A DNA stretch of 64,000 nt from Cohnella cholangitidis (GTDB lineage Bacteria; Bacillota; Bacilli; Paenibacillales; Paenibacillaceae): NCBI RefSeq assembly GCF_014107495.1, contig NZ_CP041969.1, positions 6,125,501 through 6,189,500 on the forward strand. The letters are read 5' to 3'. Both the position numbers and the translations under genes were made by a program. Shown here one piece after another: positions 34,614 to 45,319 of the stretch. The notes beneath the pieces are model-generated. The model was not told the origin of the DNA and did not search any database. It worked only from the letters and a program-made list of their open reading frames with translations. Numbering within the stretch: the stretch's first letter is position 1; every line of letters begins with the position of its first letter.

Positions 34614-35272
34614 TCTCGGCTTCGAATAACGAGCACTATTCCATCCGTGATCGTAATCGTTCCGACGGGGGCATCAAGAACGTTGCTGATTCCCAGAGAC
34701 GATCCCAACTGAATGGCAGCCTGATGAAGCGGGTAACGAAATCCTTCTAAAGTAATTCCCCTTACTTCAAGCGTTAGCGGGAGCAGCGAGATATAAGGGA
34801 AATAAGAGTTCCGCTCTAACCGAAGAGTATCGGCGCACAGTCGTATTTCGTTATGTTCGTCGAGCAATTTGAGCGAACAACCGTGTTCATGCGCGAGCCG
34901 AAGAAGTTGAACGTTGGCTAGGCCGTGGTCGAAGCGGGTTCCCAGCGCTCCTACGAGAGTGATCTCCCGAAAGCCTCGGGCGATTGCTTCCCTTACGGCG
35001 AGCTCCGTGTCGGACCAGTCTTTATCCACCGCGTCGCACGTTATCAATTCGAGCGCGCTATCGCGGATGAACTCCATTCGATCCGGCGTTACGGAATCGA
35101 AGTCGCCTACGGCAAGGTGAGGGACGCGGCCGTGGCGAAGTAGAAAATCGGCTCCGCGATCGGCGCCGATCAAATAAACGTCATCAAGCGGTTGAGAGTC
35201 TATCGCCCATTGTCCTAAACGGCCTCCCGTGAATATGTAAGCGCGAGTATATGGATGATCATTCATAGACAT
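34610..35272 (-). CDS. thiN: Thiamine diphosphokinase
   Basis: Transfers pyrophosphate from ATP to thiamine, making the cofactor TPP. Family motifs are ADRGAD, VGDFDS, DKDWSDTELA and GALGTRFDHGLAN. The 220-residue length from ATG 35272 (MSMNDHPYTR) is usual; GGAGG lies twelve bases upstream, and a second ATG two codons later is equally possible. The frame extends back to 35329 without a better site. In most Bacillales thiN lies near rpe and spoVM; here it stands apart. Confidence 0.93.
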   Translation of the reverse strand: MSMNDHPYTRAYIFTGGRLGQWAIDSQPLDDVYLIGADRGADFLLRHGRVPHLAVGDFDSVTPDRMEFIRDSALELITCDAVDKDWSDTELAVREAIARGFREITLVGALGTRFDHGLANVQLLRLAHEHGCSLKLLDEHNEIRLCADTLRLERNSYFPYISLLPLTLEVRGITLEGFRYPLHQAAIQLGSSLGISNVLDAPVGTITITDGIVLVIRSRD

Positions 35273-35496
35273 GATGGGGGAGAACCTCCAAAGGAATACA
35301 AGATTCGATGTCGAACGCACATCGTGCACTTTTCGTGATGTCGGGACGGCTCATTAAACAGCCCTTCATAGTATAACGGAAAATGACCGTTGCGGAACAG
35401 CGAAGCTTCCCGCTACAATGAGTAAGGATTCATACTAGTCGACATTTATTGCAGGCTGTATGCTTCGTATAGGAGCCCGCGGAGGAGAGACCTAAG

Positions 35497-36123
35497 TTGG
35501 ATTTGGACGAAATTTTTCATGTGTTTAGCTTAATCGGGACGATTGCTTTCGCCGTCAGCGGTGCGATCGTGGCCATGGAAGAAGAATACGATATTTTGGG
35601 CGTGTTCGTATTAGGCCTTGTAACCGCGTTCGGAGGCGGAGTCATCCGTAATTTGCTTATCGGCGTCCCCGTTACGACGCTGTGGAGCCAAGGGCTTTTC
35701 CTCAAAATCGCGTGCATTTCGATACTGGTCGTATTCGTGTTGCCGATAACGCTCATTCATCATTGGAAACGCGGGGAAGCGTTTTTCGACGCGATCGGCC
35801 TTGCCGCGTTCGCCATTCAGGGCGCCTTGTATGCGGTTAAGGCCAACCTTCCGCTAAGCGCCGTAATGGTGGCTGCTATGCTCACGGGCATCGGCGGGGG
35901 GATGGTTCGGGATATTATGGCGGGGCGCAAGCCGCTCGTGTTGAGGGACGAGATCTACGCGATGTGGGCCATCGGAGCCGGGCTCGCGATCGGGATCGCG
36001 GATCTTCAGAAGCCGTGGGAACTGTTCACGCTTTTCATTATTGTCGTATTGTTCAGGATGTTGTCGGTCTATTATAAATGGAAGCTGCCGCGCCGTTCGT
36101 TGCGCGGCACGTCTGGAGGCTAA
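35497..36123 (+). CDS. TRIC-type cation channel family protein (UPF0126)
   Basis: Seven-helix membrane protein of the trimeric intracellular cation channel family. Two internal repeats are visible, each with a glycine-rich kinked helix: TAFGGGVIRNLLIG in the first and LTGIGGGMVRDIMAG in the second. The start is TTG 35497, ten bases after GGAGGAG. Prokaryotic homologues conduct K+ in vitro; the physiological role is unsettled. It is coupled to the tyrosine phosphatase gene 2 bp downstream. Confidence 0.92.
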   Translation: MDLDEIFHVFSLIGTIAFAVSGAIVAMEEEYDILGVFVLGLVTAFGGGVIRNLLIGVPVTTLWSQGLFLKIACISILVVFVLPITLIHHWKRGEAFFDAIGLAAFAIQGALYAVKANLPLSAVMVAAMLTGIGGGMVRDIMAGRKPLVLRDEIYAMWAIGAGLAIGIADLQKPWELFTLFIIVVLFRMLSVYYKWKLPRRSLRGTSGG

Positions 36124-36125
36124 TC

Positions 36126-36605
36126 ATGAGTTATTCCGTTCTATTCGTTTGTCTGGGCAATATTTGCCGTTCGCCGATGGCGGAGGCGGTGTTTCGTCAT
36201 AAGGTAGAGAAGGAAGGGCTGGAAGGAGCGATCACGATCGATTCCGCCGGAACCGGAGATTGGCATATCGGTCGCCCTCCGCACGAGGGGACTCGCAAGC
36301 TGCTGGATCGCCATTCGATTTCCTACGAGGGGATGAAAGCCAGACAACTTGCCGTTCAAGACGGCGGAGACTTCGACTTGATCGTGGCGATGGATTCGAA
36401 GAACGAGCGAGATATCGTGGAGAGGCTAGGAGGTTCGTCGCGGTCGAAGGTCATTCGGTTTCTGTCGCTATTGCCGGAGAAAGGGATGGCTGACGTTCCG
36501 GATCCCTATTATTCGGGTAACTTCGACGAGACGTACGAGCTGGTGTCGGAAGGGTGCGAGAAGTTGTTGGAGTACGTGAAAAGGAAGATGAGCGATGAGC
36601 GATAA
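36126..36605 (+). CDS. Low-molecular-weight protein phosphatase (YwlE/Wzb type)
   Basis: Cytoplasmic phosphatase with the P-loop CLGNICRSP containing nucleophile C9 and R15, and the general-acid loop DPYY near residue 120. Firmicute members are either tyrosine phosphatases or, like YwlE, arginine phosphatases; the residue after the catalytic Cys-x-x-N (Ile here rather than the Thr of Bacillus YwlE) favours a tyrosine phosphatase. GGAGG at the end of the preceding gene serves as its ribosome binding site. Confidence 0.93.
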   Translation: MSYSVLFVCLGNICRSPMAEAVFRHKVEKEGLEGAITIDSAGTGDWHIGRPPHEGTRKLLDRHSISYEGMKARQLAVQDGGDFDLIVAMDSKNERDIVERLGGSSRSKVIRFLSLLPEKGMADVPDPYYSGNFDETYELVSEGCEKLLEYVKRKMSDER

Positions 36606-37131
36606 ACCGGACATCGCGGACGTTGGTCCATCTGTTCCGCTGCCTCTGTCTTTCAAGCAGATCGGAATGGTTACGCAGGATGAACTTACTCGCCGAATGG
36701 AACCCGTTAAGACGCTTATAGAAGATGACGCTCGGCTATATCGGATGATTAAAGACAAGGAAACCGGCGAGCACTATTTGCATTATGCGTTGTTCCACAT
36801 AAACGTGGCGGGAGGAGGCGCGGAAGAAGAATATCACCATCTGCTTCCGTTGGAGCATGACGACGTTATTGCTTTGGCGCTGGGAGCTCCGCTTACGGAG
36901 TATCCGAGCGAGTGGAACAAAGCGTACTTGCGCAATGGCCCCGATGGCGGATTCGTCTGGTTCGATCCGAGCGGAGCGGCGGAAGAGGAATCAGGCTATG
37001 CCGAGACGGAAGCCTATATTCGCGAGCAACTGTTAGCTTTTCGACGGCAAGGGTCGCACGGAGAGGAAGAAGTGAAGCGGCTATTGGACGCGATAGACAA
37101 CCATCTTCCTCCTCGTACGGAATTCGAATAG
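36595..37131 (+). CDS. Conserved protein of unknown function
   Basis: A 178-residue soluble, acidic protein I do not recognise. It begins 11 bp inside the phosphatase gene, so translation is coupled. No signal peptide or membrane segment is visible. Notable stretches are EEEYHHLLPLEHDD in the middle, with adjacent His and acidic residues that could bind metal, and a highly acidic C-terminal half with many Glu. Context suggests a link to the phosphatase, but no function can be assigned. Confidence 0.75.
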   Translation: MSDKPDIADVGPSVPLPLSFKQIGMVTQDELTRRMEPVKTLIEDDARLYRMIKDKETGEHYLHYALFHINVAGGGAEEEYHHLLPLEHDDVIALALGAPLTEYPSEWNKAYLRNGPDGGFVWFDPSGAAEEESGYAETEAYIREQLLAFRRQGSHGEEEVKRLLDAIDNHLPPRTEFE

Positions 37132-37138
37132 TCGTAAG

Positions 37139-37891
37139 CTAATTTCGGAACAGAGGCGTTGGCCCTAAGAATGCGGCTAGCGCCTCTGGCAACTCGTTTT
37201 GCCAAAATCCCCATTTGTGTTCCCCGTCTTTTTCTACATAGCGCAGCTTCGCGCCTCGTTCTTCTAACATGCGTACCGCGTTTCTATTCAACTCAACGAA
37301 ATCGAAAGTTCCCCGATCCGTCGCGTATTCCGTCTCTTGAAGGCCGACCAACATCCACAGCTTAAGCTTCTCCAATGAAGAAAATCGTTCGATCTGCTCT
37401 ACGTAAACACCATAGTATGCGCCGGAGAGCGAGATGATCCGATTGAATAGGTTAGGATACGTCAGCGCGAGAGACAACGAGATCGCGCCCCCGAGCGAGT
37501 CGCCGATCAATACTCTTTGGTCGGGTACGTCGCGAACCGGATAATGGGATTCTACCCAAGGGATGAGCTCTTCCGCGAAAAAACGGGTATATAGGGAGTA
37601 ACGTTCGCCGTCGGGCGCATATTCCGACGTACGGTGGGCGATATTCACGTCAACTCCGACGATAATGAACGGATCCCAGTTTTCTTCTAGAATAAGTTTC
37701 TGGGAATGGGTGGCGATTCGCCCGAAATTAAAAAATTCTTCCCCGTCCTGGCAATAAACGACAGGATAACTGATCCATTGTTGAAAACCAGGCGGCAAAT
37801 AAACTCGAATACTGCGGTTTCCTTCCGGAAGAAATTCGCTGGGGACTTCATGTTTGTGAATCGTTCTCTTGAATAACGGATTGTCGCTCAA
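37139..37891 (-). CDS. Alpha/beta-hydrolase esterase (Fes/YbbA family)
   Basis: Putative serine esterase of the enterochelin-esterase-like group (PF00756). The nucleophile elbow is GDSLGG, and the likely catalytic histidine lies in DGEHKWGFW near the C-terminus; an Asp between them completes the triad. There is no signal peptide, so it is cytoplasmic. Bacillus YbbA and Fes-type enzymes hydrolyse siderophore esters, but no siderophore genes are nearby, so the substrate is open. GGAGG precedes the ATG. Confidence 0.88.
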   Translation of the reverse strand: MSDNPLFKRTIHKHEVPSEFLPEGNRSIRVYLPPGFQQWISYPVVYCQDGEEFFNFGRIATHSQKLILEENWDPFIIVGVDVNIAHRTSEYAPDGERYSLYTRFFAEELIPWVESHYPVRDVPDQRVLIGDSLGGAISLSLALTYPNLFNRIISLSGAYYGVYVEQIERFSSLEKLKLWMLVGLQETEYATDRGTFDFVELNRNAVRMLEERGAKLRYVEKDGEHKWGFWQNELPEALAAFLGPTPLFRN

Positions 37892-38056
37892 TGGACAAAC
37901 CTCCTTGCTAGGTATGGGAAATCACAGGCATGGGTAAACCAATTGAAGGCTTAAGACTTCGGATTGTATTACACTGTTGCACAAATTTTATGTTCCTGTT
38001 ATATAAACATGAAAAGGTCAAAAGCTATATAAATAAAGGATTTTTAGAGTTTTTCT

Positions 38057-38086
38057 TTGACCAAAACACTTAAACAGGGATATAAT
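38057..38086 (+). promoter_or_regulatory. Promoter of the pdhABCD operon
   Basis: TTGACC (38057-38062) and a perfect TATAAT (38081-38086) are 18 bp apart, about 50 bp before pdhA. The remaining upstream region 37892-38056 is AT-rich without a clear operator. Confidence 0.75.
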
Positions 38087-38088
38087 AA

Positions 38089-39240
<1,152 letters not shown>

Positions 39241-39315
39241 ACATACGAGGCGACTGGCGGGCGATATCCAATCGCTAACGCACCAGATCGTTCTTGGCGA
39301 GGAGAGTTTAACAGC

Positions 39316-40293
39316 ATGGCTCAAATGAATATGAAAGAAGCGATTCGCGACGCAATGCGCGTTGAGCTGAAGCGCGACCCTAACGTTATTCTTTTTGGCG
39401 AAGACGTAGGTAAAGTCGGCGGCGTGTTTCGCGCGACGGAAGGCTTGCAAGGGGAATTCGGCGAAACTCGCGTATTCGATACGCCGCTTGCGGAATCCGC
39501 GATCGGCGGTCTCGCGGTCGGTCTGGGAACGCAAGGTTTCCGTCCGATTGCCGAAATTCAGTTCGTAGGCTTTATCTATGAAGCATTGGATCAAATGTTC
39601 GTACAAGCGGCTCGGATGCGTTACCGTTCCGGCGGACGTTACCATTCTCCGATCGTATTCCGTACTCCGTTCGGCGGCGGCGTTAAAGCTGCTGAACTGC
39701 ATACGGATTCCCTGGAAGGTTTGGCGATCCAAACTCCGGGAATCAAAGTCGTCATTCCATCTAATCCATACGATGCCAAAGGCCTTATGATCTCGGCTAT
39801 TCGCGATAACGATCCCGTATTTTTCATGGAGCACTTGAACTTGTACCATGCGTTCCGCGACGAAGTCCCTGAAGGAGAGTACACGGTACCGATCGGTAAA
39901 GCGAAAGTCGTTCGCGAAGGTAAAGACGTTACCATCCTTACTTACGGGTTAATGGTGCACACTTCTCTGAAAGCCGCGGAAGAGCTCGAGAAAAACGGCG
40001 TTTCCGCCGAAGTCATCGACTTGCGTACACTGCTTCCGCTTGATATCGACACCATCGTAGCGTCGATTCAAAAAACAAACCGGGCTATCGTCGTTCAGGA
40101 AGCTCAGAAAACTTCCGGAGCCGCTGCGGAAATTATCGCCCAAATCAACGAAAAAGCTATTCTGCACTTGGAAGCGCCGGTGCTTCGTTGCGCAGGTCCT
40201 GATACCGTGTATCCGTTCGCGCAAATCGAGGATGCATGGTTGCCTTCGATCGCGCGTATCGTGAAAACCGCAAATCAGGTTCTTCAGTTCTAA
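39316..40293 (+). CDS. pdhB: Pyruvate dehydrogenase E1 component, beta subunit
   Basis: Beta chain that completes the E1 tetramer active site. Conserved segments include [18 protein letters not shown], the central [15 protein letters not shown] and the C-terminal [19 protein letters not shown]. The 325-residue length is usual. A GAGGAGAG site precedes the ATG. A 75-bp gap separates it from pdhA, with no terminator seen. Confidence 0.97.
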   Translation: MAQMNMKEAIRDAMRVELKRDPNVILFGEDVGKVGGVFRATEGLQGEFGETRVFDTPLAESAIGGLAVGLGTQGFRPIAEIQFVGFIYEALDQMFVQAARMRYRSGGRYHSPIVFRTPFGGGVKAAELHTDSLEGLAIQTPGIKVVIPSNPYDAKGLMISAIRDNDPVFFMEHLNLYHAFRDEVPEGEYTVPIGKAKVVREGKDVTILTYGLMVHTSLKAAEELEKNGVSAEVIDLRTLLPLDIDTIVASIQKTNRAIVVQEAQKTSGAAAEIIAQINEKAILHLEAPVLRCAGPDTVYPFAQIEDAWLPSIARIVKTANQVLQF

Positions 40294-40309
40294 TTGAGGA
40301 GGTTTCCGT

Positions 40310-41641
40310 GTGACTAGATTCGAATATCGGTTCCCGGAGCTCGGCGAGGGGCTGCATGAAGGCGAAATCGTCAAAATGCACATCGCACCGGGACAGACGG
40401 TAACAGACGAAGATATTATTATGGAAGTACAGAACGATAAAGCAATCGTGGAAGTTCCTTGTCCGGTTAACGGGAAAGTCGTAGAAGTGCGCGCCAAAGA
40501 CGGACAGGTTATGCACGTCGGCGAAGTCGTTGCCATTATCGAAGCGGAAGGCGACGTGCCGGATCAAGGTCCCGCGGCCGAAGATCACGCTCCGGCTGCC
40601 AGCGGCAACAGCGCGACCGGCGGCGCGGACACGCAAGGCCAACCGGCTCAACAGCCTGCCGTTGAAGCGGCGCCAGCTCCGGCTGCGACCGAAGCGGCTA
40701 AACCGGCTTCCGGCGGAATCGTGCTGGCTACGCCGAGCGTGCGCAAGCTTGCTCGCGAGAAAGGCGTTGCGATCTCCGAAGTGTCCGGCAGCGGCAAGAA
40801 CGGCCGCATTACCCGCGACGACGTACTAGGATTCGCATCCGGCGGCGCACCGAAAGCAACTCAAGCGGCAACGGCATCCGAATCGGCGGCACCTGCAAGC
40901 GCAGCTGCACCGAAAGCAGCTGTGTCCGTAAGCGGACCTGGCGTCGAAGAGCGCGTTCCGTTCAAAGGAATCCGCAAAGCGATTGCTAACGCAATGGTTA
41001 AATCTGTTTACACTGCACCGCACGTTACATTGATGGATGAAGTAGACGTTTCCGGCCTTGTCGCTCTGCGCAACAGAGCTAAGCCGATCGCCGAGAAGAA
41101 AGGCGTTAAGCTTACTTACTTGCCGTTCATCGTCAAGGCGCTCGTGGCGGCTTGCCGCGAATTCCCGGTCATGAACGCAACGATCGACGAAGCGGCTAAC
41201 GAAATCGTCTATAAGAAATACTACAATATCGGTATCGCAACCGACACCGATAACGGTTTGATCGTTCCGGTCATCTTCGACGCGGATCGCAAGAACGTCT
41301 GGTCCGTTGCGAACGAGATTCGCGATCTCGCGACTCGCGGACGCGACGGCAAATTGACGGCGGGCGAACTGAAAGGCAGCACGATCTCGATCACGAATAT
41401 CGGCTCAGCTGGAGGCATGTTCTTTACTCCGGTTATTAACTTCCCTGAGGTTGCGATCTTGGGAACGGGCCGCATTACCGAGAAAGCCGTCGTCAAGAAC
41501 GGCGAAATCGTTGCCGCTCCCGTCATGGCATTGTCTCTAAGCTTTGACCACCGCATCATCGACGGCGCTACGGCGCAAAACTTCATGAACTACATTAAGC
41601 AGCTTCTCAGCGATCCTGAGTTGCTCGTTATGGAGGTGTAA
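40310..41641 (+). CDS. pdhC: Dihydrolipoamide acetyltransferase, PDH E2
   Basis: E2 core of the complex. One lipoyl domain with lipoylated K44 (VQNDKAIVE), an Ala/Pro-rich flexible linker (about residues 85-135), a peripheral-subunit binding domain (TPSVRKLAREKGV) and the acetyltransferase domain with the catalytic SLSFDHRIIDG near the C-terminus are present. A second Ala-rich linker separates the last two. The start is GTG 40310, eight bases after GAGGAGG. E1 and E3 genes flank it. Confidence 0.97.
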   Translation: MTRFEYRFPELGEGLHEGEIVKMHIAPGQTVTDEDIIMEVQNDKAIVEVPCPVNGKVVEVRAKDGQVMHVGEVVAIIEAEGDVPDQGPAAEDHAPAASGNSATGGADTQGQPAQQPAVEAAPAPAATEAAKPASGGIVLATPSVRKLAREKGVAISEVSGSGKNGRITRDDVLGFASGGAPKATQAATASESAAPASAAAPKAAVSVSGPGVEERVPFKGIRKAIANAMVKSVYTAPHVTLMDEVDVSGLVALRNRAKPIAEKKGVKLTYLPFIVKALVAACREFPVMNATIDEAANEIVYKKYYNIGIATDTDNGLIVPVIFDADRKNVWSVANEIRDLATRGRDGKLTAGELKGSTISITNIGSAGGMFFTPVINFPEVAILGTGRITEKAVVKNGEIVAAPVMALSLSFDHRIIDGATAQNFMNYIKQLLSDPELLVMEV

Positions 41642-41644
41642 TCC

Positions 41645-43066
41645 ATGGTCGTAGGAGACGCTTCTCTAGACATCGACTTGTTAGTAGTAGGTGCGGGACC
41701 TGGCGGTTACGTAGCCGCAATCCGTGCCGCTCAATTGGGACAAAAAGTCATTATCGCGGACAAAGCCAAATTCGGCGGCGTCTGCTTGAACGTAGGTTGT
41801 ATTCCTTCCAAAGCGCTTATTAACTCCGCTCATCATTACGAGTCGATGCTGCATGCATCGGATTACGGTTTATCGGCAGAGAAGGTAGGCGTGGATTTCG
41901 GTAAAGTACAAGAGTACAAAACGTCCGTCGTCAACAAAATGACGGGCGGAGTGGAAATGCTGCTGAAAGCGAACAAAGTGGAAATGTTTAACGGCGAAGT
42001 TATGTTCATCAACGAAAACGAAGCCCGCTTGTTCAATGATCAGGAAGCTCCGCGCTACCGTTTCAAAAACTGCATTATCGCGACCGGATCCCGTCCGATC
42101 GAGTTGAAGCCGTTCCCGTTCGGCGGACGCATTCTGTCCTCGACGGAAGCGCTCAGCTTGCCGGAATTGCCGAAGAGCCTCATTGTCATCGGCGGCGGTT
42201 ATATCGGTATCGAGCTTGGCCAAATGTATTCCAAATTCGGAACGAAAGTAACCGTGCTCGAAGGCGCGGATACGATTCTTCCGGGCTTCGACAAAGACAT
42301 GAGCCAATTAGTCGTTAAGAAGCTTAAGAAAGCTAACGTAGACATCGTTAACGGAGCTTTGGCCAAAGGCGCAGAGCAAACCGATAAAGACGTTACCGTT
42401 ACTTACGAGGTAGGCGGAGAGCAAAAGTCGGTTACGGCCGACTACTTGCTCGTTACCGTTGGCCGCCGTCCGAATACGGACGGAGAGCTTGGGCTTGATC
42501 TTATCGGCGTTAAAGTCGGCGAGCGCGGTTTGATCGAAGTAGACGATCAATGCCGTACGAACATCAAGCACATCTTCGCGATCGGAGACATCGTTCCGGG
42601 CGCGGCTCTGGCGCACAAAGCTTCTTATGAAGCGAAAGTCGCGGCGGAAGCGATTGCCGGATTGCCTTCGAAAGTCGATTATAAATGTATTCCAGCCGTA
42701 GCGTTCTCCGATCCGGAATGCGCAAGCGTAGGCTACACGGAGAAGGAAGCGAAGGAAAAAGGCCACAAAGCGAAGTCCAGCAAATTCCCGTTCGGCGGTA
42801 ATGGCCGTGCGGTTACGCTGAACGGAGCAGACGGCTTCCTGAAAATCGTTCACGACGTGGATACGGGCCTCGTGCTCGGCGCTCAAATCGCCGGCGTTGA
42901 AGCGTCCAACATGATCGCAGAGCTTGGACTGGCGATCGAGATGGGCGCAACGATCGAGGATATCGCGCTTACGATCCATGCGCATCCGACATTAGCGGAA
43001 ATTACGATGGACGCGGCTGAACTTGCTATGGGTCACCCGATCCATACATTAGCTCCGAAATCTTAA
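41645..43066 (+). CDS. pdhD: Dihydrolipoamide dehydrogenase, E3
   Basis: FAD disulfide reductase that reoxidises the lipoyl groups of E2 with NAD+. The FAD-binding GAGPGG motif, the redox pair C47/C52 (GGVCLNVGCIPSK), the NAD-binding GGGYIGIELG and the C-terminal HAHPTLAE with the catalytic His-Glu pair are seen. It starts 3 bp after pdhC and ends the operon. It may also serve other 2-oxoacid dehydrogenases, since no second E3 is in the window. Confidence 0.98.
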   Translation: MVVGDASLDIDLLVVGAGPGGYVAAIRAAQLGQKVIIADKAKFGGVCLNVGCIPSKALINSAHHYESMLHASDYGLSAEKVGVDFGKVQEYKTSVVNKMTGGVEMLLKANKVEMFNGEVMFINENEARLFNDQEAPRYRFKNCIIATGSRPIELKPFPFGGRILSSTEALSLPELPKSLIVIGGGYIGIELGQMYSKFGTKVTVLEGADTILPGFDKDMSQLVVKKLKKANVDIVNGALAKGAEQTDKDVTVTYEVGGEQKSVTADYLLVTVGRRPNTDGELGLDLIGVKVGERGLIEVDDQCRTNIKHIFAIGDIVPGAALAHKASYEAKVAAEAIAGLPSKVDYKCIPAVAFSDPECASVGYTEKEAKEKGHKAKSSKFPFGGNGRAVTLNGADGFLKIVHDVDTGLVLGAQIAGVEASNMIAELGLAIEMGATIEDIALTIHAHPTLAEITMDAAELAMGHPIHTLAPKS

Positions 43067-43080
43067 TCCGTACGAACAAT

Positions 43081-43136
43081 AACCTTTATGAAGGCTCACG
43101 GCATATCGTGACAGCCTTCATAAAGGTTTATTTTAT
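43081..43136 (+). terminator. Terminator of pdhABCD
   Basis: A 16-bp arm AACCTTTATGAAGGCT pairs with AGCCTTCATAAAGGTT, and TTATTTTAT follows. Confidence 0.93.
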
Positions 43137-43215
43137 ATCCTTAAATAACGATTCATCGGCGCGGGTTTGAAGAATATATTGCAGTAGAGCAGGGATTATA
43201 AAGGAGCGACAACCT

Positions 43216-43707
43216 ATGACAGAAGACGCAAGGCCGATGAGCCGATCCCGATCGATCATGACTGAGCTCGTCTTTCCGACCGATACGAACCATCACGGTA
43301 CGATGTTCGGCGGCACGCTGATGAAATATATCGACAAGATTTCCGCGATCTCCGCGATGAGACATTGCGGCAAACCGGTCGTAACGGCTTCTACGGACAG
43401 CCTCGATTTCTTGGCGCCGATTCGGATGGGGGAGGCGGTCGAGCTGGAGGCGTTCGTCACATCGACGAACCGCACCTCCATGGAAGTGTACGTGGTCGTA
43501 CGGGCGGAGAATCTGTTCACCGGCGACCGAAGGGTAACATGTACCGCTTTTTCAACGTTCGTCGCGGTTGACGAGAACGGAAAGCCGGTCGCGGTTCCGC
43601 TGGTCATACCGGAGAACGACGCCGAACGGAAGCTGTTCGACAGCGCCTCCGAGCGATACGATCTGCGCAAGAAAAGGCGTTCCCAGCGCTTTTCATCGAC
43701 AGAGTAG
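43216..43707 (+). CDS. Acyl-CoA thioesterase, hotdog fold (YkhA family)
   Basis: Single-hotdog acyl-CoA thioesterase. The conserved region TNHHGTMFGGTLMKYIDKISAI carries the Asp expected in catalysis and the Gly-rich turn; the second signature is FLAPIRMGEAVELEAFV. The 163-residue length fits YkhA/YciA-like proteins. The C-terminus is basic. GGAGC precedes the start. Substrate range is not deducible. It stands between the pdh operon and thyA. Confidence 0.92.
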   Translation: MTEDARPMSRSRSIMTELVFPTDTNHHGTMFGGTLMKYIDKISAISAMRHCGKPVVTASTDSLDFLAPIRMGEAVELEAFVTSTNRTSMEVYVVVRAENLFTGDRRVTCTAFSTFVAVDENGKPVAVPLVIPENDAERKLFDSASERYDLRKKRRSQRFSSTE

Positions 43708-43761
43708 CGAGCGGAGTGGTACAATAAGCAACAAAACAAGCTACGTTGAGGTGTGTTCATC

Positions 43762-44556
43762 TTGCGCAATTATTTAGATTTGCTTCAAGAAGTGTTGGAT
43801 AACGGAGTGAAAAAAGAAGATCGTACGGGCACAGGAACTTTATCGGTATTCGGCAGACAGCTTCGTTACGATCTGTCCAAAGGGTTTCCGCTCGTCACGA
43901 CGAAACGAATCCATCTAAAATCGGTCGTTCATGAGCTTCTATGGTTCTTACGAGGCGATACGAATATTCATTACCTGAAAGAGCATGGGGTCAGAATATG
44001 GGACGAATGGGCCGACGAGAACGGCGATCTGGGTCCCGTATATGGGTCGCAATGGCGTGCTTGGGAGACGACGGACGGCCGAACGATCGATCAGATTCAG
44101 CAAGTCGTCGACGCGATCAAGAAAAATCCGGATTCCCGCAGGCACCTCGTAAGCGCATGGAACGTAGCCGTCATCGACGAGATGAAGCTTCCGCCATGTC
44201 ATTTCGTATTCCAGTTCTACGTTGCGGGAGGTAAGTTGTCATGCATGCTTACGATGCGCTCCGTCGATACGTTCCTTGGCTTGCCGTTTAACATTGCTTC
44301 CTACGCTTTACTGACGCACATGATCGCCCAGCAATGCGATCTCGAAGTCGGAGAGTTCATCTGGTCCGGAGGCGACGTCCATATTTACAGCAACCATCTG
44401 GAGCAAGTGAAGCTGCAGTTGACGCGCGATCCGCTGCCTTTGCCGAAGCTGAACATCTTGCGTAAACCCGACTCTATTTTCGATTATAAGTTTGAAGATT
44501 TCGAGTTTGCCGGCTATGAGCACCATCCGTCAATCAAAGCAACGGTAGCCGTATAA
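43762..44556 (+). CDS. thyA: Thymidylate synthase
   Basis: Methylates dUMP to dTMP using methylenetetrahydrofolate. From TTG 43762 the protein has 264 residues, the length of the Escherichia coli enzyme, and the catalytic cysteine is C146 in LPPCHF, the same number. [20 protein letters not shown] and the HIYSNH segment are intact. GAGGTG lies eight bases before the TTG; the GTG at 43753 overlaps that site. It produces dihydrofolate, which the next gene, dfrA, recycles. Confidence 0.97.
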   Translation: MRNYLDLLQEVLDNGVKKEDRTGTGTLSVFGRQLRYDLSKGFPLVTTKRIHLKSVVHELLWFLRGDTNIHYLKEHGVRIWDEWADENGDLGPVYGSQWRAWETTDGRTIDQIQQVVDAIKKNPDSRRHLVSAWNVAVIDEMKLPPCHFVFQFYVAGGKLSCMLTMRSVDTFLGLPFNIASYALLTHMIAQQCDLEVGEFIWSGGDVHIYSNHLEQVKLQLTRDPLPLPKLNILRKPDSIFDYKFEDFEFAGYEHHPSIKATVAV

Positions 44557-44573
44557 AATCATGTCGAATAGCT

Positions 44574-44612
44574 CGCTTCCCTCGTCAGATTAGGTCGGGG
44601 GAAGCGTTTTTT
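44574..44612 (+). terminator. Terminator after thyA
   Basis: CGCTTCCC pairs with GGGGAAGCG, followed by six T residues. thyA and dfrA are therefore probably separate transcripts or only partly cotranscribed. Confidence 0.9.
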
Positions 44613-44702
44613 GTGTCGAGGCTCGGGTAGGCAGTGACATGTCGGTATGATATAATATTTAAATCTGCAAATAACAACACTTTATTGTAAAGGAATGCTA
44701 CG

Positions 44703-45194
44703 ATGACTGTTACATTAATTGCCGCCGTCGCGTCCAATGGAGTCATAGGAACGAATAACGAATTGCCTTGGCGATTGCCTGCCGATATGAAATATTTTAT
44801 AAAGCATACGATCGGGAAACCGGTTTTGATGGGCCGCAAAACTTTCGAGTCTCTGGGAAAACCATTGAAGGATCGGACAAACGTCATATTGTCGCGTACG
44901 CTAAAGGAAGCGCCTGAAGGCTGCGAGCTGGTTGCAACGATACCGGAAGCGCTCGCCAAGTATAACGACGTTGATTTAATGGTTATTGGCGGAGCGGATA
45001 TTTACGCGCAAATGCTTGATGTCGCGGATCGGCTGCAATTAACGGAGATCGGGCAAGCATTCGAGGGGGATGCTTATTTTCCCAGCTTCGACAAACGGGT
45101 GTGGAAGCTGGTCTCGCGCGAGGAAGGCATCCAAGACGACAAAAACCAACTTCCTTACGCATTTTGCGTTTATGAACGCGCAGTGACGAAATAG
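44703..45194 (+). CDS. dfrA: Dihydrofolate reductase
   Basis: Reduces dihydrofolate to tetrahydrofolate with NADPH. The catalytic acid is D28 in LPADMK, after the loop NNELPWRL; the NADPH-binding GRKTFESLG and VIGGADIY segments are present. The 163-residue length is usual. AAAGGAA lies before the ATG. Paired with thyA as in many Firmicutes. Confidence 0.97.
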   Translation: MTVTLIAAVASNGVIGTNNELPWRLPADMKYFIKHTIGKPVLMGRKTFESLGKPLKDRTNVILSRTLKEAPEGCELVATIPEALAKYNDVDLMVIGGADIYAQMLDVADRLQLTEIGQAFEGDAYFPSFDKRVWKLVSREEGIQDDKNQLPYAFCVYERAVTK

Positions 45195-45319
45195 TACAAA
45201 CAATATTACGGATAATCTATTCTGACAACAGGGTTCATTTGTTAGGATGATCTATCATCAACAATCAATTGTTATATACGCGAACAAGCGAAGAAAAACG
45301 ACAGATGGAGGAAAAGAAG

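Noticed and set aside
40562-40930. Ala/Pro-rich low-complexity DNA in pdhC as a repeat element
   Set aside because: It encodes the flexible linkers normal for E2 proteins.
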